Of a stretch of DNA of 46,284 nucleotides, positions 1 to 8,536 are shown in pieces; position 1 is the stretch's first letter, and each line of letters starts with the position of its first letter. The notes beneath the pieces are model-generated. The model searched no databases, was not told the origin of the DNA, and saw nothing but the letters and a program-made list of their open reading frames with translations. A program made the position numbers and the translations under genes. The stretch covers positions 1 through 46,284 of the forward strand of contig JAITEG010000127.1 of assembly GCA_031282145.1 (NCBI GenBank), in the 5' to 3' direction. Origin of the DNA: Spirochaetaceae bacterium. Lineage in GTDB: Bacteria > Spirochaetota > Spirochaetia > Treponematales > Breznakiellaceae.

Positions 1-543
1 GGCGGCGGACTAATCGGAAGATTTTTCCGGGTTTATCATGTTATGCGCTGGCGGAGGGAATCGGTCTTCTGCGGGAGCTGCGGGACGCGGAATGGGGATG
101 CCCCGGTTGAACTTGCCCGGCTCTGTCCCTCCTGCGGCAGGCTGGAATATCCCCGGATATCCCCGGCGATTATCGTCCTCATTCTCCGGGACGACGGCAA
201 GGCGCTCCTGGCCCATAATAAGAAATTTTCAGGCAGGGTATACAGCCTTATCGCGGGGTTCACCGAAGCGGGGGAGAGCCTCGAAGCCACCGTAAGCCGG
301 GAAGTCCGGGAAGAGGTGGGCCTCGAGGTTCGGGATACGACCTATGTGGCCTCCCAGCCCTGGCCCTTCCCCAACTCGTTGATGATCGGCTTTACGGCCC
401 GTTACGCCGGGGGTACGATTACCCCCGATGGGGAAGAAATTGAGGATGCCCGTTGGTTCGGGCGGGAAGAACTCCCGGATCTTCCGGGATTCGGTTCGGT
501 TTCACGCTACCTCATTAACCTCTGGGTTGAAGGGCGCTTATAA
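1..543 (+). CDS. nudC: NAD+/NADH diphosphatase NudC, 3' part (5' end outside window)
   Basis: Nudix hydrolase that splits NAD(H) into NMN(H) and AMP and, in studied homologues, removes NAD caps from RNA. The reading frame is open to the window edge, so the N-terminal domain is cut off; the first ATG in view (43) is internal, because the residues before it fit the helix preceding the zinc finger. Visible are a four-cysteine zinc ribbon (FCGSCG, then LCPSCG), a complete Nudix box (GFTEAGES, then REVREEVGLEV) and the NudC signature SQPWPFP, which separates NudC from other Nudix enzymes. It ends 55 bases before the next gene. Confidence 0.93.
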   Translation, partial: GGGLIGRFFRVYHVMRWRRESVFCGSCGTRNGDAPVELARLCPSCGRLEYPRISPAIIVLILRDDGKALLAHNKKFSGRVYSLIAGFTEAGESLEATVSREVREEVGLEVRDTTYVASQPWPFPNSLMIGFTARYAGGTITPDGEEIEDARWFGREELPDLPGFGSVSRYLINLWVEGRL

Positions 544-598
544 AAATAATGGTTGATCCCCCTCCGGTTAGGGTTTATAGTTAAAACGGGAGGCAGCC

Positions 599-976
599 AT
601 GAGAATAGCAAGTCTGATTGAATTAAAATCATTCTATGAGATTGTAAAAACCACGGGGAGCCCTCCTAAGGATACCGTTCCTTTTATTGGATGTCCCCGG
701 CAGCATCCTTCGGATAAAAATAGAATTATCCTCATTTACGATCCCCTGGGGGAAAACACCAAGCTCCTGGAATTTAAATTTGAGGATATCCTTTGCATAG
801 AGGAGGTGCTTTCCGCGGTTACCGAAGCCGGGGAAGGGGTTCCGTTGGTAAAGTTATGGATCCGTAAAGGAGCCCACGGCGTTATTTTGGAGCCCTTTGA
901 GGTGGAGGATAAAAACCCCTTTACCGGTAAATACCCGGATCAACCTAAAGGGGCGTTAAGGCCCTCCGCTCCGTGA
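599..976 (+). CDS. Conserved hypothetical protein, 125 aa
   Basis: I do not recognise the family. The protein is small and soluble, with no signal peptide or membrane segment. It holds several aromatic and acidic stretches and a proline-rich C-terminus. A clear Shine-Dalgarno (GGGAGG, 7 bases before the ATG) supports the start. Its stop codon overlaps the GTG start of the radical-SAM gene behind it (GTGA), so the two are translationally coupled and probably work together or are at least co-expressed. Confidence 0.75.
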   Translation: MRIASLIELKSFYEIVKTTGSPPKDTVPFIGCPRQHPSDKNRIILIYDPLGENTKLLEFKFEDILCIEEVLSAVTEAGEGVPLVKLWIRKGAHGVILEPFEVEDKNPFTGKYPDQPKGALRPSAP

Positions 977-2004
977 CCGTTCCCCCGGGCCGGTATTTTA
1001 TCTCTTCCCCAAAAGAAGGCGAACCGGAGCGGATCCAATGTACCCTCTGTCCCCGGTCATGTTTTATGCGGCCCGGAGCGTCCGGCCGGTGCGGGGTCAG
1101 GGTTAACCGGAATGGGGTAGGGACCATCCCTTTTTACGGTCGTATCAGTTCCGCGGCAATGGACCCTATTGAAAAAAAGCCCCTCTACCATTTCAGGCCC
1201 GGGGCATCGATCCTGTCCCTCGGCTTCCTGGGTTGTAACCTTTTTTGTCCCTTCTGTCAAAATTGGTATATTTCCCAAAGTACCCAGGCGGATACCCGGT
1301 CCTTTTCCCCGGAGGAAGCGGCGTCGGCGGCTCTGGCCGCCGGGTGTTCCCAGATTGCGTATACCTATTCGGAACCCCTCGTCCATATTGAATATCTTCT
1401 GGATTGCATGAAAGCCGCCCGGGAACGGGGAATAGCCAATGTGCTGGTGAGTAACGGATGCTTACAGAAAGAAGCGGCGGCGGATATCCTGGCGCTGACC
1501 GACGCGGCCAATATCGACTTGAAATCATTTTCCCCGGATACCTATGGGCGGACCCTGGGAGGAGATTTGGCGGCGGTGCTTGATTTTATCACCCTGGCCT
1601 ATCGGATGGGGGTACACCTGGAAATTACCACCCTCATCGTACCGGGCCTTAACGACGGGGAAACGGAACTTGACGGGATAAGTGGATTTTTGAAGGAACT
1701 TTCCCCCCTTATCCCCTGGCATCTTTCGGCCTATCATCCGGACTACCGCTGGGATGCCCCCCCCACGGAGGCTTCAGGGCTTGAAAAAATTGCCCGCCGG
1801 GCCCGGAAAGACCTTTCCTATGTTTATACCGGAAACATCCCCGGGGAAACCAACGACACCCCCTGCCCCCACTGCGGCAGCCCCCTCGTAAGACGCCGGG
1901 GCTATTCGGTGAATACTAACGGCATGGTCCTGAAAGAACACCAGGGGAAAAATACCTATTACTGTACCGCCTGTGCGCAGCCGGTACCAGTGATCCGCTA
2001 TTAA
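973..2004 (+). CDS. amrS: AmmeMemoRadiSam-system radical SAM enzyme AmrS
   Basis: Radical SAM protein of the PflA-related AmrS family, 343 aa. The cluster motif CNLFCPFC (Cys88, Cys92, Cys95) binds the [4Fe-4S] cluster that cleaves S-adenosylmethionine. An N-terminal cysteine group (Cys23, 26, 30, 40) and a C-terminal zinc ribbon (CPHCG ... YYCTAC) are also typical. The family usually occurs with AMMECR1 and Memo proteins; neither gene is next to it here. The substrate is unknown. Start is GTG at 973, overlapping the stop of the upstream gene by four bases. The gene after it is on the opposite strand, so this is the last gene of its operon. Confidence 0.88.
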   Translation: MTVPPGRYFISSPKEGEPERIQCTLCPRSCFMRPGASGRCGVRVNRNGVGTIPFYGRISSAAMDPIEKKPLYHFRPGASILSLGFLGCNLFCPFCQNWYISQSTQADTRSFSPEEAASAALAAGCSQIAYTYSEPLVHIEYLLDCMKAARERGIANVLVSNGCLQKEAAADILALTDAANIDLKSFSPDTYGRTLGGDLAAVLDFITLAYRMGVHLEITTLIVPGLNDGETELDGISGFLKELSPLIPWHLSAYHPDYRWDAPPTEASGLEKIARRARKDLSYVYTGNIPGETNDTPCPHCGSPLVRRRGYSVNTNGMVLKEHQGKNTYYCTACAQPVPVIRY

Positions 2005-2069
2005 AAAACAGACCCTCATTTGCCAGCTTGAGCCGTTACAAAGCCGGTTGCTTTATGGACAGATCCGAG

Positions 2070-3215
2070 CTAATACTTCCACAGGAGGAATTTATAACCC
2101 AAGGATACGCCTATCCTTTCCATGGTATATTGCAGCCTGCTGCTGCTCTGAACGTTCGTTACCCCGAGGTCCCGGTTGTAACGCAGATCAAAAAGGATGC
2201 TCCCGGGCCCCAGGGGGAAGCCCAGATCCATGCCGAGAGAAACCCCAAAGGGCGGATCCACCGTGTAGGTATAGGCGTCGTTGGAACTATCGGTTTGCAC
2301 CCGCATTTTTCCCAGGGGCAGTGTCCCATAAAGACCGGCGTAGAAAGATAAATCAAAGACATCAAAATCAATGGGCATCTTTATCAAGACGGGGAAGCTC
2401 AAGGTCAGGGGTTTAAATTTATTGTAGGATCCCCCATTGCCTTCCACCGCGTTGAAGGTGTCCTGGTTAAAGACTGCCTCCAGCCGGAGACTGAGCAAAC
2501 GCAGAATCCTGAATTCCGCGAGTATGGCGGCCTCGTAACTAAAACTCCGGCTGAGGCCGGCCTCATACGTCCTGGTTCCTTGGGGAATAGAATAGGTGTT
2601 AAAGGCAGCCCCTCCCCTGAGGCCAAGATAGAGCCGTCCCAGGGGACGCTTAGCCTCCTCCGGGGGATTCCCCGCTGAAACACCGACATTATTCATCGCT
2701 ACCCCGGTTTGCGTCTCGGGGATCATATCGATAAGCGCCAATTCTTCATGCGGGGTAATTTGGGAGAAAATCCAGTTTACCAGGGTGGGCATATACTGGA
2801 TGGATTCTTCATAATTCTCGCTGACCATCTCATCGGTATATACCAAGCTTCCCGTGGAGGAATTCCAAAGCCATAGCTGAAAATGCTGTAAATCCTCGGT
2901 ATCAAAGTAAAATTCCCCGGTAAGTACATAACGTGAACCCCCCAGATATTCCATAGGCGGGGCTGAATCCGGGGACATATAGCGGATTTCCGGATATTCG
3001 GCCGCCGATATGGTCCGGGGATAATAGCTCACCAGATTGTTCACTTCCGCGACAACCGCATCATAGAACTCAGCGGCATTTTCCGGATCATCCAATCCGG
3101 GAAAGGGCATTATACTCACCCCCACCGTACCACCGGCAGGTATGGTTTGACCAAATCCCCCAAGGGACGTCAAAAACAGAAACATCAACCATATAAAAAA
3201 TGTCTTTCTAACCAT
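2070..3215 (-). CDS. Exported outer-membrane beta-barrel protein
   Basis: 381 aa with a classic signal peptide (Lys-rich start, hydrophobic stretch, likely cleavage after GGFGQ near residue 23). Residues about 25-170 form a mixed domain that looks like the N-terminal periplasmic part seen in several treponemal proteins. From about residue 190 the sequence alternates polar and hydrophobic residues with many Gly, Tyr and Phe, as in porin-like barrels, and it ends in an aromatic residue (LLWKY), a usual signal for barrel assembly. Function cannot be named; a general OMP_b-brl type assignment is most likely. GAGGAGACACC lies before the ATG as ribosome-binding site. Convergent with amrS. Confidence 0.75.
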   Translation of the reverse strand: MVRKTFFIWLMFLFLTSLGGFGQTIPAGGTVGVSIMPFPGLDDPENAAEFYDAVVAEVNNLVSYYPRTISAAEYPEIRYMSPDSAPPMEYLGGSRYVLTGEFYFDTEDLQHFQLWLWNSSTGSLVYTDEMVSENYEESIQYMPTLVNWIFSQITPHEELALIDMIPETQTGVAMNNVGVSAGNPPEEAKRPLGRLYLGLRGGAAFNTYSIPQGTRTYEAGLSRSFSYEAAILAEFRILRLLSLRLEAVFNQDTFNAVEGNGGSYNKFKPLTLSFPVLIKMPIDFDVFDLSFYAGLYGTLPLGKMRVQTDSSNDAYTYTVDPPFGVSLGMDLGFPLGPGSILFDLRYNRDLGVTNVQSSSRLQYTMERIGVSLGYKFLLWKY

Positions 3216-3261
3216 GGTGTCTCCTCAAAAAACCGCATAAAGAGATGAGGATGTTCCCATA

Positions 3262-3290
3262 AGTATGCTTGATAAATCATAAAATGTTAA
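3262..3290 (-). promoter_or_regulatory. Probable sigma-70 promoter for the barrel gene
   Basis: On the minus strand TTAACA (3290-3285) is followed after 17 bases by CATACT (3267-3262). It lies about 47 bases upstream of the ATG at 3215. Read from the sequence only. Confidence 0.4.
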
Positions 3291-3379
3291 TATCCCGGAA
3301 CGTCCGGTTCCGTAAAAAACACAAAATTGAGACGGTTTTTACCGGGCCGTTTTTGCAGCCGCCTCATAACCTACGTTTT

Positions 3380-3688
3380 TTAAACCAGGGTAAAAAGTAG
3401 GAAGCCCAAAACCGCCAGCAGGATCGAGCCGGCCAGGATGTACATCCAGAGGGGTAAACTTCCTACCTCCTCCTCCCGGGGACGGGCCTTTATATCCCCC
3501 CGCCCCTGCTCCGGAACAGCGGCATACCCGCAGACCGGACAACCTCCCTTAAAAATCCTTTCATCTCCCACAAAACCGCAGGCGGGGCATCGGACTGAGG
3601 CAAAATACCGTCCGCACCGGGGACAATGTTTGGTATCCCGGCTTACCTCGGCGCCGCAGTGTTCGCAAAAAAAACGGGGCTGTTTCAT
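3380..3688 (-). CDS. Zinc-ribbon membrane protein, 102 aa
   Basis: Three CxxC pairs lie in the first 55 residues (CEHCG, CPRCG, CPACG, CPVCG), giving two tandem zinc ribbons. A single hydrophobic helix follows at about residues 82-101 (WMYILAGSILLAVLGFLLFT), so the protein is probably tail-anchored with the zinc part in the cytoplasm. No catalytic motif is visible and the role is unknown. It follows the FmdB-type gene on the same strand with 97 bases between them. No convincing Shine-Dalgarno is present. Confidence 0.7.
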   Translation of the reverse strand: MKQPRFFCEHCGAEVSRDTKHCPRCGRYFASVRCPACGFVGDERIFKGGCPVCGYAAVPEQGRGDIKARPREEEVGSLPLWMYILAGSILLAVLGFLLFTLV

Positions 3689-3785
3689 ATCACTGAGATT
3701 TTGGGAACGCCCTCCAGCAAGGGGGGATTTTTGCTTTCACCGATGCCGCCGCTTTTCTCCCCGGTTCCGCCATCGCTTCTCCCTG

Positions 3786-4109
3786 CTACCCAGCGGCCTT
3801 TTTTTCCTGGCCGCCCTGGTTTGCCGTTACCGGCCCTGCCCCTCCGCTTTCAGTCTTGGGGGCGGATGGAACCGCCGGCTTATCGGAAGCGCCCCCCTCG
3901 GCGGGTTTAGCGGCGGCAGGCTTAGTTCCTCCCTTCTTATCGGTTACATAAAAACCGGAGCCTTTAAAAATAATACCGGAACCACCATTAATAAGGCGGC
4001 GTACTTCCTTGCCGCATTGGGGACACCTAGACAGGGGCTTTTCGCTCATACTTTGAAAAACCTCAAAAAGATATCCGCAGCTTTTACATTCATATTCGTA
4101 GGTCGGCAT
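3786..4109 (-). CDS. FmdB-family zinc-ribbon regulatory protein
   Basis: The N-terminal 45 residues are the FmdB/CxxC_CXXC_SSSS zinc ribbon: MPTYEYECKSCG at the start, then CPQCG and the usual GSGIIFKGSGFYVTD. The remaining ~60 residues are a low-complexity Ala/Pro/Lys/Gly tail, as often seen in this family. The exact role is unknown; FmdB was described as a possible regulator of amidase genes, but most members are uncharacterised. AAGGA lies six bases before the ATG. Confidence 0.85.
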   Translation of the reverse strand: MPTYEYECKSCGYLFEVFQSMSEKPLSRCPQCGKEVRRLINGGSGIIFKGSGFYVTDKKGGTKPAAAKPAEGGASDKPAVPSAPKTESGGAGPVTANQGGQEKKAAG

Positions 4110-4170
4110 GACAAATCCTTTTCATAATAATTCCCCTTCCCAACACGAGCTGGTTAAGACGGAGACACTT

Positions 4171-5097
4171 TTACTGATTTGAATATAACGATAACATATT
4201 AAAAAGTAAAGCGATCCCCTGGGGTTTTAGGGAACCGGTCCGTATGAGCAAAGCGGCATCTTCCTGGGTAGGAACATGGGTAAAAAGAGCGGAGGCCAAG
4301 AGGAGGGGATCTTCCTCATCCTCAGGGGTCAAACCGGCCATAAAAATCCTGGTCAGGGAGAAAATAGCCAGCAGGCCCTTGGCCTGGCTCACCGAAGGCG
4401 TCTCGATCCGCAAATGCGCCTCATATTCCTGCCCACTCTTCCCCCCCGGGGCATCGTACACACCAAATAGGATCCGTTCTGCGGGGATCTGCAGGGGAAT
4501 TTCGAGCAGGGCCAGGAACCGGTTAATTGAGGCGCCCCCATCATCGGTCCAGCCTGAGAGGAGGGCGTTCCGGCGGAGGGTTTCCAAAACCGTGGGGGCC
4601 TCCACCCCCGGAGGAGGAACCAGGGGGTCCCCATCGGAAACCAGGGCCCGGCGGGAATTCAAAAAAACCGAAAGACCGTTCCGGTCGGAACGCCAATAAG
4701 AATTTCCGGCGGGGGAGGGGCGCTTTTTCCAGGCGGAACTAAAGGCAAAGGAGAAACCTATCCGTCCGCTGGGGTATTTACCCCGGGCCGCCACCAGGAA
4801 AGACCGGCCAGATTCCGGCGGATAGGCAGCGGCTACCGCGGAATCGGTTTTATCCAGGAATTCGGTAACATCTTTCCCACTGAATCCCCCTAAGGAGATG
4901 AGTTCCAGCAGGGGGCGTGAACGGGAAACATCTATGGAGAAATAAGCCGCGGCCCCGGGAGCCAGGGCGGCAAAATCCCCGCTTTCATCGATCGGCGTTG
5001 TTTTAGGATTGGTGGCGCAGGACACCAAAAACATGACCCCAAAAAACAACGTCCCCATGACCTGAACTGTCAAGGTATCGGACTGCTTAATTTTCAT
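4171..5097 (-). CDS. Putative lipoprotein, 308 aa
   Basis: Hydrophobic leader ending in a lipobox (FLVSC, Cys near residue 27), so probably lipid-anchored. The rest has no domain I recognise; it contains several segments reminiscent of a soluble alpha/beta protein with an Arg/Gly-rich middle. The start at 5097 is only 3 bases after the ileS stop, and AAGGA abuts the ATG too closely to be a good ribosome site, so an internal ATG at 5058 (still ahead of the lipobox) is an alternative. The gene is probably co-transcribed with ileS. Confidence 0.65.
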   Translation of the reverse strand: MKIKQSDTLTVQVMGTLFFGVMFLVSCATNPKTTPIDESGDFAALAPGAAAYFSIDVSRSRPLLELISLGGFSGKDVTEFLDKTDSAVAAAYPPESGRSFLVAARGKYPSGRIGFSFAFSSAWKKRPSPAGNSYWRSDRNGLSVFLNSRRALVSDGDPLVPPPGVEAPTVLETLRRNALLSGWTDDGGASINRFLALLEIPLQIPAERILFGVYDAPGGKSGQEYEAHLRIETPSVSQAKGLLAIFSLTRIFMAGLTPEDEEDPLLLASALFTHVPTQEDAALLIRTGSLKPQGIALLFNMLSLYSNQ

Positions 5098-5100
5098 TCC

Positions 5101-8100
5101 TTATGCCTTATCAATATCCGCTAGCCATGTTTCATCTCCGGCTTCCAGTTCCCGGCCCTGGTTTTTTTCCCACACCACCGAAAGGGCCAGGGTCTCCGCA
5201 GCCACATAGTCAGAAAAGGCCTCCCAAGCCGCTTTAAGCCGGTCCGAACCGTAGAGGCGCAGCCGGATCCGGTCGGTCACCGCGAAGCCCTTATCCTTTC
5301 GTAGATTCTGCACCCCCCGGATAAGGTCCCGGACATCCCCTTCCTGGGCCAGTTCCTCGGTCACCTCCGTGTGAAGGGCCACGGTCAGGGTTCCCTCGTT
5401 GAGAACCCGCAAATTTGCCTTTTCAATCCGCCGGACATCCACCTTTTCCACGGTAATTTCCACGGCTTTCCCCCCAACCTCAATGGAAAGGGTCGCCCCT
5501 TCCAGGAGGCCCTGGATTTCAAGCTGGCTTAACGCGGCGATCCGGTCCGCGGCGGCCTTCATATCCTTCCCCAGTTCCTTCCCCAGGACCCGGAAATTTG
5601 CCTTGGCCTCGTATTCCACCAGGTCCTCTTCATTGTCCCGAAAGATCACGTTCTTTACGTTAAGCTCTTCCCGGATAATATCTTCCATTTCCAGGAACAC
5701 CCGCTTCTCATCGGCATTCCGGGTCACCAGTTCCACCGCCTTGAGGGGCTGGCGGACCTTGAGGTTGTACTGGGACCGCAGGGCCCGGCCCATGGAAACC
5801 GCGTGCTGGACCGCCCCCATTTTATACTCCAGTTCCCGGTCCCGCCTTTCCTCCCGGAGAAGGGGGAAATCGGTTAAGTGGACCGATTCGGCCTCCCCGT
5901 CCTTCCGGAGATTCCGCCAGATGGCGTCGGTGGTAAAGGGCATAAAGGGGCACGCCACGGCGATCAAGGTTTTCAGCACATCATAGAGGGTCCCGTAGGC
6001 CTCGGTTTTATCCGTATCGTTCCCGAAATTCCCGCCCGCGGAAGCGCGCCAGAATCGGCGCCGGGAACGCCGGATATACCAGTTATTGAGGAGATCGATA
6101 AATTCCACTATCGGATCTATTGCCCGGGAGAGGTCGTAGGCATCCAGGGCGCCCCCTACCTTTTCCACCAGGGATTCCGAGAGGGAAAGGATCCATTTAT
6201 CCAGGGGGTTCGAGGGGTTCCGGGGCGCTCCCTCGGGACTCTCGCCGTCGATATTGGCATAGGTCACAAAAAAACTGTAGGCGTTCCACAGGGGGATGAT
6301 AATACTCTTCATCACCTCCCGAACCCCCTCGTCGGAATACCGGAGGTCTTCGGCTTTTACCAGCGCCGAATGGATCAAAAAGAGCCGCAGGGCATCCGCC
6401 CCAAAGGAGTTAACTACCTCCATGGGATCGGTGAAGTTCCGCAGGCTCTTACTCATCTTTTTTCCGTCTGATGCCAGGACGAGGCCGCTCACCACACAGT
6501 TTTTAAAAGCCGGACGTTTAAACAGGGCCGCCGCCAAAACGGTCAGGGTATAAAACCAGCCCCGGGTCTGATCCAAGCCTTCATTGATAAAATCTGCGGG
6601 GAAATGGGCCTCAAAAAATTCTTTATTCTCAAAGGGATAGTGGTTTTGGGCATAAGGCATGGCCCCGGACTCAAACCAACAGTCCAACACCTCGGGGATC
6701 CGGCGCATAAGGCCGGAACAGGCCGTATGCGCCCCGGTTCCTTCCGACCCATGGCTTACCTTTGAACAGGGAATAGTGATCTCATCCACAAAGTGTTTAT
6801 GCAGATCCTCCGGCTCCTCGCCGGAAAGTTCCTTCAATTCCGCCCGGCTTCCCACGCAGACGGTTTTACCGCAGTCCGGACATTTCCAGATAGGTAGGGG
6901 ATTCCCCCAATACCGGTTCCGGCTGATGGCCCAATCCCGGGCGCCTTCAAGCCATTTACCGAAACGGCCGGACTTGATATGCTCCGGAACCCAGTAAATT
7001 TGGCTATTGGCATCCAGCATGTCCTGTTTGATCCTTTCCACATTGACAAACCAAGAACCCACCGCCCGGTAGATAAGGGGGCTCCCACACCTCCAGCAAT
7101 GGGGATAGGCGTGGAGGATCTGTTCCCGCTTTACGAGCTTCCCCTCGTTTTTAAGCCGCTCTATGATGGCCTTGTCCGCGTCCTTCACAAAAAGGCCCCG
7201 GTAGTCGCTCACCTCGCCGGTGAAGCGGCATTCCTCGTCCACCGGGCACACCACGGGGACCCCCGTACCTTTAAGGATCCGCTGGTCGTCTTCTCCGAAG
7301 CCCGGGGCGGTGTGGACGATGCCCGTCCCGTCCTCGGTGGAAACAAAATCCCCCCCGTAAACCCGGAAGGCGTTCTGTTCTCGGGCCGAGGCGAAATAAG
7401 GAAAGAGGGGCTCGTATTCCAGGCCAAGGAGATCCGCGCCCTTCATGCGCCAGAGGATCCGGCAGTCGCCCTCACGGAGAACTGCCCCGGCGGCCAATGC
7501 TTCCTCTCCGGGCATTTGGGGAGGATTTTTATAGTAGGCCCCGAGCCGCGCCTCCGCCAGAATGTAACGATCCCCTCCATCTTGGACCATCACATAGTCG
7601 ATGTCCGGCCCCACGGTGAGGGCCAAATTCGAGGGGAGGGTCCAGGGGGTAGTGGTCCAGGCCAATAAATAGGTGTGGTCATCCAGGCTTTTTTGGAGAA
7701 CCTGGTCAAAAGCAGAAGCCGGGGGCGTTGCGGGGGCGGCGCCCCCGCTGTGGGGGGAAGCGGAAGAGCCGGAGGCTCTGAAACGGGGGGGGAGACCTCC
7801 CCCCTCCTTAACCTTAAAACGGACGGTTATCGCGGGATCGTGGACGTCCTGATAGCCCCCCAGATTAAGTTCGTGGTTGGAGAGTACCGTGGCGCACCGG
7901 GGGCAATAGGGCAGGATGTAATGGCCCTCGTAGAGGAGGCCCCGCTCCCAAAGGGATTTCATAACCCACCAGATGGTTTCCATGTAGTCCCGGTCCATGG
8001 TCTTATAGTCGTAGTCAAAATCAACCCAGCGGCCCAGGCGGGTAATCACTTCCCGCCATTCCCGGACGTAGCGGAGGACCGAGGCGCGGCAGGCCTCGAT

Positions 8101-8448
8101 GAAGGGGACGATGCCGTAATGTTCGATGTCGGTTTTGGAGTTAAGACCCAGCTCTTTCTCGATAAGATTCTCCACGGGGAGGCCGTGACAGTCCCAGCCA
8201 AAACGGCGTTCCACCTTTTTTCCCTTCATGGTATGATACCGGGGAATGATGTCCTTGATGGTACCGGGAACAAAATGGCCGAAGTGGGGCATCCCCGTGG
8301 CAAAGGGGGGGCCGTCATAAAACACATACTCCTCCGCCCCTTCCCGCCGGGCTATGGATTTTTTGAATATGTCCTTTTCTTGCCAGAACGAGAGAATCTC
8401 TTCTTCCAATTTGGGGAAGTTTACCTTGGGGTCCACACTTTTATACAC
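5101..8448 (-). CDS. ileS: Isoleucyl-tRNA synthetase
   Basis: Charges tRNA-Ile with isoleucine; class I synthetase of the long bacterial/eukaryote-like type, 1115 aa. Visible are the HIGH-type motif HFGH (residues 55-58), the WTTTPWTLPSNLAL segment of the CP1 editing domain, the KMSKS loop (about residue 663) and a cysteine-bearing anticodon-binding region. The start is GTG at 8448, with GAGG about 8 bases before it. Odd: about 33 residues rich in Gly, Pro, Ala and Ser (near residues 213-245) sit at the start of the editing domain and are encoded by palindromic GC-rich DNA (see repeat 7715-7812). The downstream lipoprotein gene follows after 3 bases. Confidence 0.96.
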   Translation of the reverse strand: MYKSVDPKVNFPKLEEEILSFWQEKDIFKKSIARREGAEEYVFYDGPPFATGMPHFGHFVPGTIKDIIPRYHTMKGKKVERRFGWDCHGLPVENLIEKELGLNSKTDIEHYGIVPFIEACRASVLRYVREWREVITRLGRWVDFDYDYKTMDRDYMETIWWVMKSLWERGLLYEGHYILPYCPRCATVLSNHELNLGGYQDVHDPAITVRFKVKEGGGLPPRFRASGSSASPHSGGAAPATPPASAFDQVLQKSLDDHTYLLAWTTTPWTLPSNLALTVGPDIDYVMVQDGGDRYILAEARLGAYYKNPPQMPGEEALAAGAVLREGDCRILWRMKGADLLGLEYEPLFPYFASAREQNAFRVYGGDFVSTEDGTGIVHTAPGFGEDDQRILKGTGVPVVCPVDEECRFTGEVSDYRGLFVKDADKAIIERLKNEGKLVKREQILHAYPHCWRCGSPLIYRAVGSWFVNVERIKQDMLDANSQIYWVPEHIKSGRFGKWLEGARDWAISRNRYWGNPLPIWKCPDCGKTVCVGSRAELKELSGEEPEDLHKHFVDEITIPCSKVSHGSEGTGAHTACSGLMRRIPEVLDCWFESGAMPYAQNHYPFENKEFFEAHFPADFINEGLDQTRGWFYTLTVLAAALFKRPAFKNCVVSGLVLASDGKKMSKSLRNFTDPMEVVNSFGADALRLFLIHSALVKAEDLRYSDEGVREVMKSIIIPLWNAYSFFVTYANIDGESPEGAPRNPSNPLDKWILSLSESLVEKVGGALDAYDLSRAIDPIVEFIDLLNNWYIRRSRRRFWRASAGGNFGNDTDKTEAYGTLYDVLKTLIAVACPFMPFTTDAIWRNLRKDGEAESVHLTDFPLLREERRDRELEYKMGAVQHAVSMGRALRSQYNLKVRQPLKAVELVTRNADEKRVFLEMEDIIREELNVKNVIFRDNEEDLVEYEAKANFRVLGKELGKDMKAAADRIAALSQLEIQGLLEGATLSIEVGGKAVEITVEKVDVRRIEKANLRVLNEGTLTVALHTEVTEELAQEGDVRDLIRGVQNLRKDKGFAVTDRIRLRLYGSDRLKAAWEAFSDYVAAETLALSVVWEKNQGRELEAGDETWLADIDKA
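7715..7812. repeat. In-frame cluster of three GC-rich palindromes inside ileS
   Basis: Three perfect inverted repeats follow each other: 7731-7747 (stem CGGGGGC, 3-base loop), 7765-7779 (stem AGAGCC, loop GGA) and 7787-7804 (stem GGGGGGAG, 2-base centre). The segment keeps the ileS frame and encodes a low-complexity Gly/Pro/Ser/Ala stretch not expected in the editing domain. It looks like inserted repeat DNA tolerated in a surface loop. Confidence 0.7.
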
Positions 8449-8503
8449 CGCTCAACCTCTCTTAGCCTATTACTATGCCACAAAAAGATATTCTTTTCCA
8501 GTA

Positions 8504-8530
8504 GAGGCTGTTCAAAACCTTGGGTTTAAG
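8504..8530 (-). repeat. Intergenic palindrome family, copy 1
   Basis: Left arm GAGGCTGTTCAAAACC followed by a short centre TTG and GGTTTAAG. Same arm as copies at 26904, 32126 and 44388. On the minus strand it yields TTGAAC (8515-8510), which could act as a -35 box for ileS, but the -10 at the right distance (AATATC or GAATAT) is weak. Confidence 0.6.
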
Positions 8531-8536
8531 GGTACC

